From Viola odorata (taxonomy: Eukaryota; Streptophyta; Magnoliopsida; Malpighiales; Violaceae), in assembly GCA_963691705.1 (NCBI GenBank), contig OY829545.1, forward strand, positions 16,319,569 to 16,383,568: a stretch of DNA of 64,000 nucleotides, written 5' to 3'. The position numbers were made by a program, and so were the translations under genes. Shown piece by piece: positions 1-11,294 of this stretch (the first letter of the stretch is position 1; each line of letters begins with the position of its first letter). The notes under the pieces were generated by a model that worked only from the letters and a program-made list of their open reading frames with translations, searched no databases and was not told the origin of the DNA.

Positions 1-1841
1 TGGCCACTTGAGTTTTAGAACTCCTGAGAAACAGAATGAAGAGAAAAAAGAAGAGTCAATTGATGTGGATAAGCTTAAGAAAATTAGTAACGGAAAGGTT
101 TCTGCTTGGACTATGAAAGGATTGATGAATGCGGTTACTGGTACGGGATTAACTACCCTCTCCAACTCATTTGACCAAAATGGAGAGGATGACGAGAAGA
201 AAGACACAGAGATTACTAGTGAGTGGGAAGCAAAAGCTGCTGCTTATAAGATTTTTAACAACGTTGCAAAGCCTGGTAGCAAGTGAGAATCTTCCTTCTG
301 TGTATGCATACTATCTTTATCATAATGTGATTCCTGTATCATCTAACTACTGTCTCTGTTTAATTGTTCAGGTACATTGAGGAAGACGACCTCCTGCGCT
401 TCATGAAAAGGGAGGAAGTTGACAATGTGATACCACTGTTTGAAGGAGCAGCAGAGACTCGAAAGATAAAGAGATCAACTTTAAAAAATTGGCTGGTTAG
501 ATCTCAAATTTATTCTTCTTATAAACTTGCCATGTGCAAGGTTTCCTTGTTATCTGCTTTTACTAAATCTTTCACGAGTCTCTACATTTTACAACATACT
601 TTTCCTTTCTGGTTTTTACTTTGGATTGCTTTGGCATGTCTTTTAGAAGACACACAAAAGTTTTAGCTTTACTAGTGCAAATCAAAATTTGACAAGTTGT
701 AAATTTCCTTGTTTTTTGAGTTATAGGAAGGTGCTTATGCATCTCAACCTACTAAATTATCCCCTGAACTGTGCCTTGCTTATTGGGCAGTAAACATGGT
801 ATCGAACTTCCGGTTGAACTTTGATTTATAAAGGGGAAAAAGAACTGGTTGTTTTGGTATATTTATGGATTCCTTATATGGTAACCAAGTTGTGTCTTTT
901 AGGTTAATGTCTACAATGAACGCAAAGCACTAGCGCATTCCTTAAATGATTCCAAAACAGCAATCGAGGAGCTGAACAAGCTGGTTTCGGTGCTTGTGGT
1001 TGTGCTGATTGCTATTGTGTGGTTATTTATGATGGGGTATTTAACAACAAATATCCTTGTCTTCATTTCATCTCAACTTCTACTCGTCGCCTTCATGTTT
1101 GGTAATACGGCCAAAACTGTATTTGAAGCTATCATATTTGTGTTTGTGATGCACCCATTTGATGTTGGCGATCGTTGTGTCATTGATGGAGTGCAGGTAT
1201 GACCTACTCCTAGAATAATAGTATTAGTTTCATTATTAGATGAAGTTCACATTGACTTACTCTTTCATCCACTGCAGATGGTTGTTGAAGAGATGAACAT
1301 TTTGACTACAATCTTTTTGAGATATGACAATGAGAAAATAATCTATCCAAATACAGTCCTGGCAACCAAACCCATCAGCAACTTTTACAGGAGCCCTGAA
1401 ATGAGCGATGCAGTGGAATTCTGTGTTGATGTTTCCACTTCAATTGAGACTATCGGGCGTATGAAGGCTCAGATAAAAACGTAAGTCAGGCCCTGCATTC
1501 TGTTCCTCTTAGTTATGGTTTGGAAATTGAAACAACACTTAGTAAAACGCATTTTGGTCCATAACTGTGATTTGTTTTGCGATATCAGATACTTGGAGAG
1601 CAAACCTCAGCACTGGCGCGCTAATTATAGTTTGCAGGTTAAGGAGATTGAGAATGTGAACAGGATGAAAATGGCTCTCTATGTTAATCACACCATAAAT
1701 TTTCAGAATGCAGGAGATCGGGGCAACCGAAGGTCCGATCTTGTGTTAGAGTTGAAGAGCATTTTTGAACAGCTGGGTGTAAAGTATCATCTGCTGCCTC
1801 AAGAAGTTCACCTTCGCAATGTTCTTCCACCTGGGCGATGA
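1..1841 (+). CDS. MSL10: MSL10-type mechanosensitive ion channel, 3' part (last five exons)
   Basis: This encodes the C-terminal half of a plant MscS-like (MSL) channel of the plasma-membrane group (MSL4-10), which opens under membrane tension. The gene enters from the left edge. Exons are about 1-282, 372-495, 903-1196, 1278-1480 and 1589-1841, with GT-AG junctions and matching phases. Exon 3 encodes YNERKALAHSLND, two hydrophobic stretches (VLVVVLIAIVWLFMMGY and ILVFISSQLLLVAFMFGN) and the MscS signature AKTVFEAIIFVFVMHPFDVGD, which is the pore-lining helix and the start of the beta domain. Exons 4-5 encode the cytoplasmic beta domain (VEEMNILTTIFLRYDNEKI) and the conserved tail KYHLLPQEVHLRN before the TGA. 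The N-terminus and first membrane helices lie outside the window. The family call is firm. The choice of MSL10 over MSL4-9 is an inference. Confidence 0.9.
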
Positions 1842-2253
1842 TGATCATACCTTTTCTTCATCATTAGTTAGTTCTTTATTGATTGATTTCACTTTCTGTA
1901 AATTATTAGAGTATTCGAATAGCAGCCAAACAAACTGTGGACATCATTGTCAGCTATAGACGGCTAAAGAAAATATGTAATGAGATTGGTTGACAAAGAA
2001 GTGCAAAATAGAGTTATTTGTACTACCTGTTACTATTACTAAGTTTCAAAGTCAATTTTTAAACCTTATAGAACTTATTTTAGTTAAAATATTTACAAAC
2101 TTTAAGAAAAGAAAAAAGTGGACGATTTTTTATCTAAACTTAATTTAATGGATGAGTTGGACTTCGGCATATTGCTCTGGGCCCTGTGTAGTTTTCTACA
2201 CTTTCTCTGGATAATGAAATCGGGCCGAGAAAGTTTTCACATTCTGGCTCCAA
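1842..2253. other. MSL 3' UTR and spacer
   Basis: AT-rich sequence between the MSL stop codon and the first base that resembles the MSL exon again. It presumably holds the 3' UTR and polyadenylation region. I see no coding signal. Confidence 0.5.
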
Positions 2254-3868
2254 AAGATTTTTAACAACGTTGCAAAGCCTGGTAGCAAGTGAGAATCTTC
2301 CTTCTGTGTACACATACTATCTTTATCATAATGTTATTCCTGTATCATCTAACTACTGTCTCTGTTTAATTGTTCAGGTACATTGAGGAAGACGACCTCA
2401 TGCGCTTCATGAAAAAGGAGGAAGTTGACAATGTGATACCACTGTTTGAAGGAGCAGCAAACTCGAAAGATAAAGAGATCAAGTTTAAAAAATTGGCCGG
2501 TTAGATCTCAAATCTGTTCTTATAAACTCTCCGCGTCGGAGACTCGGAGGTTTCCTTGTTATCTGCTTTTTCTAAATCTTTGACGAGTCTCTACATTTTC
2601 CAACAGACTTTTCCCGATGTTCTAGTTTTTACTTTCAGTTGCTTTGACACGTCTTTTAGAAAACATCCAAAAGTTTTAGCTTTACTAGTGGAAATCAAAA
2701 TTTGATAAAGTTGTAAATCTATGTTACGATGGATTTGTTTGAGTTGTTTATGTGAAGGTGCAAATGTATCTCAACCTAGTAAACTATTCCCTGAACTATG
2801 CCGTGCTTATTAGGTAGTGAAAATAGTATCGGACTTCAGGTCAAACTTTAATTTAAAAAGGAGAGAGTTCTTTTGGTTGAATTGGTAATTCCTGGATTTC
2901 TAATGTAGTAACAAATTTCTGTCTTTTAGGTTAATGTCTACAATGAACGCAAAGCGCTAGCATATTCCTTGAATGATTCCAAAACAGCAATCAAGGAGCT
3001 GAACAAGCTGGTTTCAGTGATTGTGCTTGTGCTGATCATTATCGTGTGGTTATTTATGATGGGGTATTTAAAAACAAATATCCTTGTCTTCATTTCATCT
3101 CAACTTCTACTTGTGGCGTTCATGTTCGGTAATACAGCAAAACTGTATTTGAAGCTATCATATTTGTGCTTGTGATGCACCCATTTGATGTTGGTGATCG
3201 TTGTGTCATTGATGGAGTACAGGTATGACCTACTGCTCGTAGCATGACATTACTTTTTCTGTTTGAAGTCCCCATTGATTTACTCTTTGATCCATTGCAG
3301 ATGGTTGTTGAAGAGATGAACATTTTTACTATAGACTTTTTGAGATGACAATGAGAAAATATTCTATCCGAACCCAGTCCTGGCAACCAAACCCATCAGC
3401 AACTTTTACAGGAGCCCTGAAATGAGCAATGCAGTGGAATTCTGTGTTGATGTTTCCACTTCAATTGAGACTATCGGGCGTATGAAGGCTCAGATAAAAC
3501 GTAAGTCAGGCCCTGCATTCTGCTCCTCTTAGTTTTGGTTTGGAAATTGAAACAACCCTACTACACTTGGTAAAACTTGTTTCGGTCCATAACTGTGATT
3601 TGTTTTGCGATATCAGATACTTGGAGAGCAAACCTCAGCACTGGCGTGCTAATTATAGTTTGCAGGTTAAAGACATTGAGAATGTGAACTGAATGAAAAT
3701 GGCTCTGTATGTTAATCACACCATAAATTTTCAGAACGCAGGCGATAGGGACGACCGAGGTCCCATCTCGTGTTAGAGTTGAAGCACATTTTTGAAGATC
3801 TGGGTGTAAAGTATCATCTGCTGCCTCAAGAAGTTCACTTTCGCAATGTACTTCCACCTCGGCGATGA
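2254..3868 (+). pseudogene. Truncated tandem copy of the MSL gene end
   Basis: The sequence starts abruptly inside the equivalent of upstream MSL exon 1 (the AAGATTTTTAACAACG segment) and follows the intact gene through all later exons and introns: exon 2 near 2378, exon 3 at about 2930-3222, exon 4 near 3301 and exon 5 near 3617-3868. Retained introns show duplication at the DNA level, not reverse transcription. It cannot encode the channel. Exon 2 has lost two bases (near 2460). Exon 3 has lost one base after the FGNTA codons (near 3139), giving an early stop. Exon 4 carries further indels around 3330-3350. Exon 5 has a TGA where the intact copy encodes the R of NVNRMKM. The 5' half of the gene is absent. 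Confidence 0.9.
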
Positions 3869-4259
3869 TGATTATACCTCTTTTCTGCATGAGTTGTTGT
3901 TCATAATCTAATATCCTACGGACAGAAAAATTAATGTCTGATGCCCTGTCATATTTCCTTCCGAATATTAAAAATAGGAGCTGCTTCAGTTCAGGCTATT
4001 AAAATTTAAAAATTACAAGGCTCGGCTGGAGTCCAACCTAGTCAAAATGCAAAATTTAATTATAAAAAATTATACTCTTTTTCCTTTTATGTAGTTTTAT
4101 CAATTAAATACTTGTTTTTGTAATTGTATTGATAAACTCTGATTATTATTTTTAGGGTAGGTTAGGGTTTCATGACATTGTTGAATTAAAAGCAAAAATC
4201 ATTTGTTCCCCTGTTCTCATAATTATAAAACTTTGTTTCAAGGTTCAGCTTCTTGATTG

Positions 4260-4490
4260 ATGGATCGCATCTCCGAATTGCCGGATCCGTTGCTGCACCA
4301 CATCTTGTCTTTCCTCTCTGACTAAGAGATTCTTCGGGCGCGTGCAGTCTCCAAAACATGGCTACGCTGCTGGAACACTCTCCCGAGAAATGTGGAAAAA
4401 CTGTGTTTCGATCACCAAACATCAACCATTTTACTCTACTTCTCTGGTGCCAATGTTTTTCCTCCATCTCCCACACCCTATTCAGCTCTT
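4260..4490 (+). pseudogene. F-box protein N-terminal relic
   Basis: The ATG at 4260 opens MDRISELPDPLLHHILSFLS, a classic plant F-box start (SKP1-binding module of SCF ubiquitin ligases). An in-frame TAA at 4323-4325 interrupts it. The same frame then continues with EILRARAVSKTWLRCWNTLP and a further F-box/LRR-like stretch until a second stop near 4490. The downstream LRR/FBD part is missing; the sequence runs into an LTR at 4539. This is a broken copy, with no evidence of expression. Confidence 0.75.
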
Positions 4491-4538
4491 TGGTGACAGG
4501 CTGACAGCAACCTCTTTCACAGCTATTGGATAAAAAAC

Positions 4539-5434
4539 TGTTGGGATAATCAGATCCCACCAGTTGATATAGCAAAATTATAAACGAAAGAGAAAAATAG
4601 TAGAATCAGGATACACGATCTTTTTTAACGTGGTTCGGCAAAAATAGTACCTACTTCCACGGAGAGATTTTATTAACACTCAAGTGTTTCACTCCCTCAC
4701 ACACTCTCAACACCCCGAGGTTGAAAGAAAATAAATATTACAAAGTATCCCTGACTTTCTTGGTATTACACCTGAATACCGTATACCCAAGAAAATAATT
4801 ATTCTCAACTGGAACTAATTATTTTCTACTACACTCTCTCAATTGTCTTTCTTGCAATTGAGTTCTCGCTCTCTCAATTGCTACATCTTTGCAATTGATC
4901 ACACCTCCTTTCCATTCCTTAGCAAGCCTATTTATAGACAATCACCTCCTCAAAGGACGGTTAGGATCGTTTCCCACCTATTCCCAATCAATGGTGGAGA
5001 TTGAGTAACTAGAATTCTCTAGAATACTCTACACATCTAGCACATTCTGGAAAGCTCCTTGGATGACGTCATTGCTTACATCACTCCTCGCCTTACATCA
5101 TACATTGCGTCATCCCTACGTCATGGCTTATGTCATGCCGTATCTAGAATTCTTTCGGAAGGCTCCACACACATCTCCATAATGTGCTAGACTCCTCTAG
5201 AAGCTTCCAGATCCCTCTAGATTCTTCACATCTCCATAATGTGCTAGGCTCCTCTAGAAGCTTCTGGATCCCTCTAGATTCTTCACATCTCCATAATGTG
5301 CTAGAGTTCTCTTGATCCTTCCGGAGTCTTCTAGGTCGTTTCCCATAATGCCTAGACTTTTCTACGCCCTTCCGAAAAGTTCCACACGTCTCCAATATGT
5401 GCTAGGCTATTCTTGATCCTTCCAGAACCTTCCA
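4539..5434 (-). repeat. Copia-type LTR, antisense
   Basis: The segment begins TGTTGGGATAATC and ends ...GAACCTTCCA, so on the minus strand it starts with TG and ends with CA. Read on the minus strand it has the usual layout of a plant Copia LTR: a TATA-like CTATAAATAGG (about 4925-4940) followed by a leader with CCGAACCACGTTAAA. No matching 5-bp target duplication was found at the two ends and no internal region remains, so this is a fragment or a recombined LTR rather than a clean solo LTR. The boundaries are approximate. Confidence 0.6.
5165..5420. repeat. Minisatellite inside the antisense LTR, about 58-bp period
   Basis: The phrase CACATCTCCATAATGTGCTAG recurs near 5169, 5227 and 5284, with a diverged copy near 5386. 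Between the copies lie CTCTAGAAGCTTC-type segments. It occupies the upstream (U3) side of the minus-strand LTR. Confidence 0.7.
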
Positions 5435-6069
5435 CGGTGGCCGGTTATGAGCTGGACTAACAAAAACAGTTCAGCTTTTAAGGTCTGAATCTTCTCCCTG
5501 AAACCTCTCATCTTGAGCTTACTCCATTCAATGAGGCCTTTCTTGCAGTTCCTTAAGCCTAAATTGCCTCGTACCCTCCTCTGCTTTCCATCCCTGGTGA
5601 ACAGTCGGCATAGCCTTCCAGGTCTTGCCATTTCAGCTCATATCTGAATAACTTCCTTCTTTTCCTACGGATGCCCTCCTTAATGACAACTATAGGACAG
5701 TGATCCGATCCTATACGCACCTCGTGAAGAAGAAAGGCTTTATCCCATTTACATATCCACTCTAAATTGCAGGAGGCCTTATCGAGTCTCTGATTAATGT
5801 AACCCTCACCTATCTGTCTGTTAGTCCAGGTATATGAGCTTCCAGTGAAATCTAGCTCCATCAAATTTAAGTTTTCCACCCAATCCCTAAGGAAGTTTGC
5901 TTGAGACTAATTAAATTGGCTACCGCCCTGCTTATCTCCACTAGCAACTATTGAGTTGAAATCCCCAATTATCCACTGACCCCCAAAATCAACAACCGAT
6001 TTCTCACAATCCTTCCAAAAAAACTTTTCGCTTGAAGCGTAATATCTGGAGAAAGATGAACTAGACTGG
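5435..6069 (-). pseudogene. LINE (L1-type) endonuclease domain fragment
   Basis: Minus-strand translation shows the C-terminal half of an apurinic-like endonuclease of plant LINEs: QWIIGDFNSIVASGDKQGG (about 5990-5930), then MELDFTGSSYTWTN, INQRLDKA and the catalytic SDHCPIVV motif (about 5700). The downstream linker reads ELKWQDLEGY and WSKLKMRGFREKIQTLK. A stop codon after GGSQFN and a frameshift near QAKSFF show that it is dead. The fragment is cut by the LTR on one side and by a MULE (target duplication at 6070) on the other. Confidence 0.75.
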
Positions 6070-6078
6070 TTTTGAATT

Positions 6079-7364
6079 GGCCGAAATGGATTTTGAGCCC
6101 CTGCAGTCTAATTGATTGACTTATTTCATCCCTCTGACAGATTTTTGACTTATCTCCTCCCTCCACTCAAGCCCAACAATTTATTTCACCCCTCCTCCTG
6201 ACGCCGCCAACATTTTCCGTCAGTTTGCTGACGTGGCGTGACACGTCAATGATTGATGACGTGTCACGCCACGTCAGCAAACAGAAACGGGTCGAGCTCG
6301 AAACGGGTCGAAAAAACGGGCTGAATTTTAAATAGATTTTGAGTCCCTGCAGTCTAATTGATTGACTTATTTCAGCCCTCCACTTAAGCTCAATGATTTA
6401 TTTCATCCCTCCGCCTAACACCATCCACATTTTTCGTCTATTTGTTGACGTGGCACGTCACCACGCCACCGACTACTGACGTGTCACGCCACGTCAATTG
6501 ACACGTCATTTTTAGGTTTAATAATTCATCAATAAATCTATATTTTAAAAAAGAAAAAAAAAACTCCTAATAGACGCTTCAGTATCGATATTTTTAGGTT
6601 TAATAATTCATCAATAAATTTATTTTTTCCAAAAATAAATAGTAAATTTCGTATTATAGAATAATAAGAGTTCAAACTAATAAAATTAATAAGACTGTTA
6701 TTAAGTAACTTGTTTTATACGCAATTAAATTGTAAGATAATTAAATTAAAAAAAATTGTTGATATGGGAATAATGCCAAATTAGTACCAATCCTAACTAA
6801 TTGTGTAGGATTTTGAAAATTCACATAGAGGCTTCGCCTCGAGTAAAATTTGGGTACATACGATGTACCCACTACTCAGTACATCATGATGTATGATGAT
6901 GACACGTGTCCAAAAGTGTCAAGATTAGTAGTATTCTAGCACTATTTGGGGTAGGTGTCATCATCCTAGATCATGATGTACTGAGTAGTGGGTACATTGT
7001 ATGTACCCAAGTTTAGATGGAGGGATGAAATAAATCATTGAGCTTAAGTGGAGGGTTGAAATAAGTCAATCAATTAGACTGCAAGGACTCAAAATCTATT
7101 TAAAATTCAGCCCGTTTTTTCGACCCGTTTTGAGCTCGACCCGGTTCTGTTTGCTGACGTGGCGTGACACGTCATCAATCGTTGACGTGTCAATTGACGT
7201 GGCACGCCACGTCAGCAAACTGACGGAAAATGTTGACGGCGTCAGGAGGAGGGGTGAAATAAATTGTTGGGCTTGAGTGGAGGGAGGAGATAAGTCAAAA
7301 ATCTGTCAGAGGGATGAAATAAGTCAATCAATTAGACTGCAGGGGCTCAAAATCCATTTCGGCC
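6079..7364. mobile_element. MULE, non-autonomous, 1286 bp, nested long TIRs
   Basis: The left end starts GGCCGAAATGGATTTTGAG and the right end finishes with its inverted complement. They are flanked by a perfect 9-bp target duplication TTTTGAATT at 6070-6078 and 7365-7373, the Mutator-superfamily hallmark. The arms are unusual: each holds two tandem versions of the subterminal unit (outer at about 6079-6300, inner at about 6335-6500, mirrored at about 7010-7130 and 7150-7364). Every unit carries the CTGCAGTCTAATTGATTGAC block and ACGT-rich palindromes. There is no transposase. An AT-rich core and a separate MITE at 6841-7015 fill the middle. Confidence 0.85.
6841..7015. mobile_element. Small MITE nested in the MULE
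   Basis: The imperfect inverted ends GAGTAAAATTTGGGTACATA and TATGTACCCAAGTTTAG surround a core reading GATGATGACACGTGTCCAAA ... GTCATCATCCTAGATCATGATG. The same core, in reverse orientation, recurs at 33,711-33,876, so the two are members of one family. No coding capacity. The exact ends and target duplication are uncertain. Confidence 0.7.
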
Positions 7365-7654
7365 TTTTGAATTAGGAGAACTTATTGGGTTTACTCAAAA
7401 GTAAAATTTGACATATTCATCCAATAATAAGTAGACACGACGACACCACTTCTTTCACGTCTGAAAGCTGTCCAATTTTTGTTAAAAAACGAAATCTCTC
7501 TCTTCCTTTTTTCTTTATACCGAATAATCTCTCTTGAATTAGAGTAGTGCGTGAAAAAATCGAGCAGGCCCAAGCCCATGAACCAAAGCCCTGACAGATT
7601 GCTTTTTGCTTCTGCTGCCCTCCACAAAGAGTTCTTCTTCCCAAATATCAAACT

Positions 7655-7893
7655 TAATGGTGATTGGACCAATAAGATAACCTTATCTACCATTTGTCAA
7701 TGGAAAAGCTGCCACGTAGGACAGTGATCAAGATCACAACTCCATCTCGCATCTCAAATTTCCCACCTCTCATCACCCAACCATTTACAAGACCCTATTA
7801 TTTTCTCAAACTCAGCCCCCTAAATCTCATACCAAAAGAAGACGCACTTGTATTTGGAGCAGAAGAAAAACCTAAAGATCATAACCAAGAAAA
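7655..7893 (+). promoter_or_regulatory. Probable PSBX promoter and 5' leader
   Basis: The 240 bp before PSBX hold motifs common in light-regulated plant promoters: a CCAAT box followed by GATAA/TTATC I-box-like cores (GACCAATAAGATAACCTTATC, 7666 onward) and a CCACGTAGG ACGT core near 7712. I see no textbook TATA box. The assignment rests on position and motif type only. Confidence 0.4.
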
Positions 7894-8268
7894 ATGGCTT
7901 CAACCTCAGCTGTGTCAATGGCGATGCCATTAACTTATGCTAGCCGAAAGAGGGCTCTTCCTACCTCTGATGCCTTCTCCTTCAAGCCACTACCTGTGAG
8001 ACCATCATCCAAGGCAACTGGGGCATCAAAATCCAGTGGGAATTTTCAAGTCAAGGCTTCATTGAAGGAGAAGGCGGTCACCGGATTGACAGCAGCTGCA
8101 CTGTCAGCTTCCATGGTGATTCCTCAGGTAGCAGAAGCCGCCGATTCGGGGGTTTCTCCGTCGCTCAAGAACTTCTTGCTCAGCATTGCTGCTGGTGGAG
8201 TTGTGCTTGTCGCCATTATTGGTGCTGTTGTTGGAGTTTCCAACTTCGACCCTGTCAAGCGGAGCTGA
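7894..8268 (+). CDS. PSBX: Photosystem II reaction centre subunit PsbX, chloroplast precursor
   Basis: A 124-residue nuclear-encoded precursor of the small PSII subunit PsbX, a single-span thylakoid protein near cytochrome b559 in the PSII core. The first ~75 residues ([12 protein letters not shown]..., Ser/Ala/Lys-rich, few acidic residues) form a stromal transit peptide. The hydrophobic [15 protein letters not shown] ending in AEA is a thylakoid-transfer signal. The mature part is [21 protein letters not shown]..., one membrane helix, then the conserved stromal tail [11 protein letters not shown]. The gene has one exon and normal length, and looks intact. An upstream in-frame ATG is not available; the chosen ATG gives the typical MASTSA start. 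It lies tail-to-tail with the RPA1A-like gene, an order I also recall from Arabidopsis chromosome 2. Confidence 0.95.
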   Translation: MASTSAVSMAMPLTYASRKRALPTSDAFSFKPLPVRPSSKATGASKSSGNFQVKASLKEKAVTGLTAAALSASMVIPQVAEAADSGVSPSLKNFLLSIAAGGVVLVAIIGAVVGVSNFDPVKRS

Positions 8269-8987
8269 AGAGAGATTGTAATAGTTATTCTTCTTTACCT
8301 CTTTATGTAATGCATCTCTTTTGATGTTTTGAAGCCAATGCCTTCTGTGTTGTCTAGTGTTAACCTTCTTGTAGCTGTAATATGGCCGGAAACCTGTGAA
8401 TTCTGAAATTCTATATTTTTTGGCAACTCAACAAACCTAAATCATAACTCTGATGTATTTAATGACAATCCCAAACATGGAAAACCCGATTTCAACATGA
8501 TCATAAATACATTAAGGATATCAAATCTGATAAATCAATTTGGTGAGAGTGCATGATAGAAGTCCCTGTATAGAAAAAAAACATCTGGCAGAAAGCGAAA
8601 ATGGAAGTGTTTGTTGCCATTTCCCCTGAAATGGAAAGAACCATTCTACTGGGTTTAAGTAAAGAAATGCAGCATCCACAAAAATGATCCATCAGTTGTA
8701 TAGCATGCCAAACAGAAATTCATAACTAGAATCGAACGTGAAAAAATGCATGAAGAATCATATTCTAACAAGATGAATATAGTGAAAGAGAAATCTGAAC
8801 TCAATTTCAGTTTCCAAATTAGGCCGAATACAGGTCACTAGACCACAATATGGAAGGTGTTTAGGAATGCTTCTATCTACTCACGACATTTAACCGAATC
8901 ACTAAAATAAGTCAGCAAGTCAAATTTGTCGATTTCTGGGGAACTAAAGCTAATACTACGAGCGGCAGTTGCTTTTCCTTCTGATGC
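8269..8987. other. Convergent intergenic region, PSBX to RPA1A
   Basis: Holds the 3' UTRs of PSBX (+) and of the RPA1A-like gene (-). AT-rich, with no ORF resembling a known protein and no repeat recognised. Confidence 0.5.
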
Positions 8988-11273
8988 TCAATATCTACCA
9001 AATTTTGACATCAAATCAAGCAAATATCTACTCTCTGAAACGTAATTCACCTTGTCAGCCTTGACAACAGTAATCTTCACCCTCTGTTCATCTCCATACA
9101 GTTCTTCTTTGATCTTAAGCCGGAACAAATACTGGCTAAAGAGTCTGCTCCTTAGCATCTCAGCAAATTTGGTATCATCTTGCAACTCATATTTCATCGA
9201 ATACAATTCCTTAACTGGACATCCCAAATCTCTTCCCCAGATTCCTGGAAAGCTGTTACCCAACTCAGTCCTGTATGGTCTTGAACCTGAACTTGGAGAA
9301 GATACCTGTAATCACACTCGTCAAATTCTTGATTACATCTGTCACATTGCCATATATTGCCATATTGAGTTTCCAGATCTTGTCACTTTCTTGTTACATT
9401 GTCTATCTCCAATCATTAGTGGGCAAGCAGTATAACAGAATGAGTCTGTCTTGATGAAAGTTATGCTTCCCCTGACTGTGACCCAGTCTGGCTTATCAGA
9501 TCTTCCCAAACCTTCATCTTTGATCTGCAACAAAGTTTTGCGTATCTCATTCTTAGGTCCACCTGGCACAACTTCTTTTGAAATGGATACAGAAGCAGCA
9601 TTTTGTCCACCCCGATCAAACCATTCTTTCAAGCCATGAGCCTCAGGAATATCAGGATCGATAAAAAGCTGAGTAGAAGAAATTGTCCCCAATGATTTCC
9701 CACTGAAGTCACTGACCTTCCCAGCTTTGACAGCTAAAACTGGAAAAAATTCCGAATCAACCATTTCTTGTAGCCTTTGTCCTTCTTTGTTGCAGAAATC
9801 TCCCCAAAGGGTCAGCTCAACACTCCTGCCGGAACCATCCTTCAAATTGAGAATCCTTCTCTGAGTTTCCATACCATTCTTCCTCAAGATTGGAACAGAA
9901 GGATTCACAGATATGACAATACCAATAACATCAAGTATAGCATTGTTTTCAGCAGTCTCAACTTCAGTGATGGATTTGAAGGAAAACTGCTGTTGTGGAA
10001 TAGAACCATCTTCATCAGGGCATGGATCCACAGTCGAGGTGGCCTCCAAAAATATTTCCCATCCATTCTTCAAATGGTTGAAATTCTTCTGAGCAGGTTT
10101 TAAGTTGCCTTCACAGCATTGAAGCAGGTAACCCGTATTTCACCGCCATCAGAATAAAGAAGGTCAAAGGAAAAAACCTTCCCATCTCCCCGAGCATTGT
10201 TGTATCGGCGTAGATCCCCTTTTGCAGTTACCCTAGCTTTAATAGTCCATCGTCCCTGATAAGGATTTAGGGCTGCAATAGGAATTATCCGTGCTGGTGC
10301 CTCATTCTTCACAATTGACCCATGATTCTTATAACTTGGAGGTAGTTGGTATGGAGGCTGAATGGTTGGCCGGAAACTCTGCCCACTGTTGTTGCTACTG
10401 GAGCACTCATACTGGAACTAAAACTCTTCTGCAAATTGTTGCCAACATTACCCTGATTTGGGGCAGTCATATTGGGACGGGAACTCTGCATGGTATTCCC
10501 ATAGGTTTGGGGATTCAGTCCTGGTTTAAAACTCTGTACACCATTATTGCCACGATTCTGGATGTCCGGATATTTATAACCAGCCCCAGCAGCCTGCATT
10601 GAATTGCTATTAGGCAGCACGTTCTGAGCAGCTGTATCAGATATAGCCTTTGGGTTTCCAATTACGTCACACTCTGGTATTATAATTTCAAAGATCAACA
10701 CAACAATAATCCTGCACAAACATGTTATGCATCAATTCATGTAACCATACGCCATGTAAGTACATTATTCAAACCACCAATTACACAAAAAATTATAAAC
10801 AAAAACAACTACATGTTTTAGTAATAATGTCTAAACAGTTAAAATGCTTAATAGTTAATCCATTTTCATAGAAAATAATTACTAGCAACCGCACCGATCA
10901 ATTTCTACGACTTGCTAAGATTTTGGAACGACGTGTATAGTTTAGCAAAATGAAAGAACTCTCTAACTCTAATCATAACTGAAGCTAAAGAAGTACTAAT
11001 TGAGGATACCTACTAGAGTTTTTGAACTTCGCTGCAAATGTAATCGATGAGTTGAATAATGGATCCTTTCTTGACATGGCCGTGCTTGACGCGGTCGTTG
11101 AGCTGAGTGGCGAGCATCGCGTGCTGAGACAAGACGGAATCGGAGATCAAGAACCGGAACCTTTCCGGCTCGCTCCCTATCTGCTTTATGTCCAGAACTT
11201 GGACCTGCGGCTTGGAGTTCACGTCGCCGCCAGTTATGGCGGATATCGCGTTGGGCGTGAGATTCACGGGCAT
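8988..11273 (-). pseudogene. RPA1A: RPA1A-like large subunit of replication protein A, disrupted
   Basis: The minus strand encodes almost the whole 70-kDa subunit of the single-stranded-DNA-binding complex RPA. The N-terminal OB domain (MPVNLTPNAISAITGGDV...) is in exon 1 (11,273 to about 11,012). An intron reaches about 10,704. The rest is uninterrupted: Gln/Asn-rich linker, DBD-A (NEAPARIIPIAALNPYQGRW, from 10,310), DBD-B (10,073 to about 9,700), and DBD-C with its zinc-ribbon cysteines (ACPLMIGDRQCNKKV ... WQCDRCNQEF) to about 8,990. Five lesions break the frame: an extra A in the run at 11,019-11,023; a shift in the linker near 10,400; loss of roughly 50 bases in DBD-A near 10,115 (FNAV joins GNLKPAQ); a 10-bp tandem duplication at about 9,347-9,366 before WQCDRC; and a lost T at 9,226-9,228. 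Protein-level conservation between lesions is high, so decay is recent or some lesions are assembly errors. Confidence 0.8.
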
Positions 11274-11294
11274 GGTGGCCTGTTAAGATTATAG

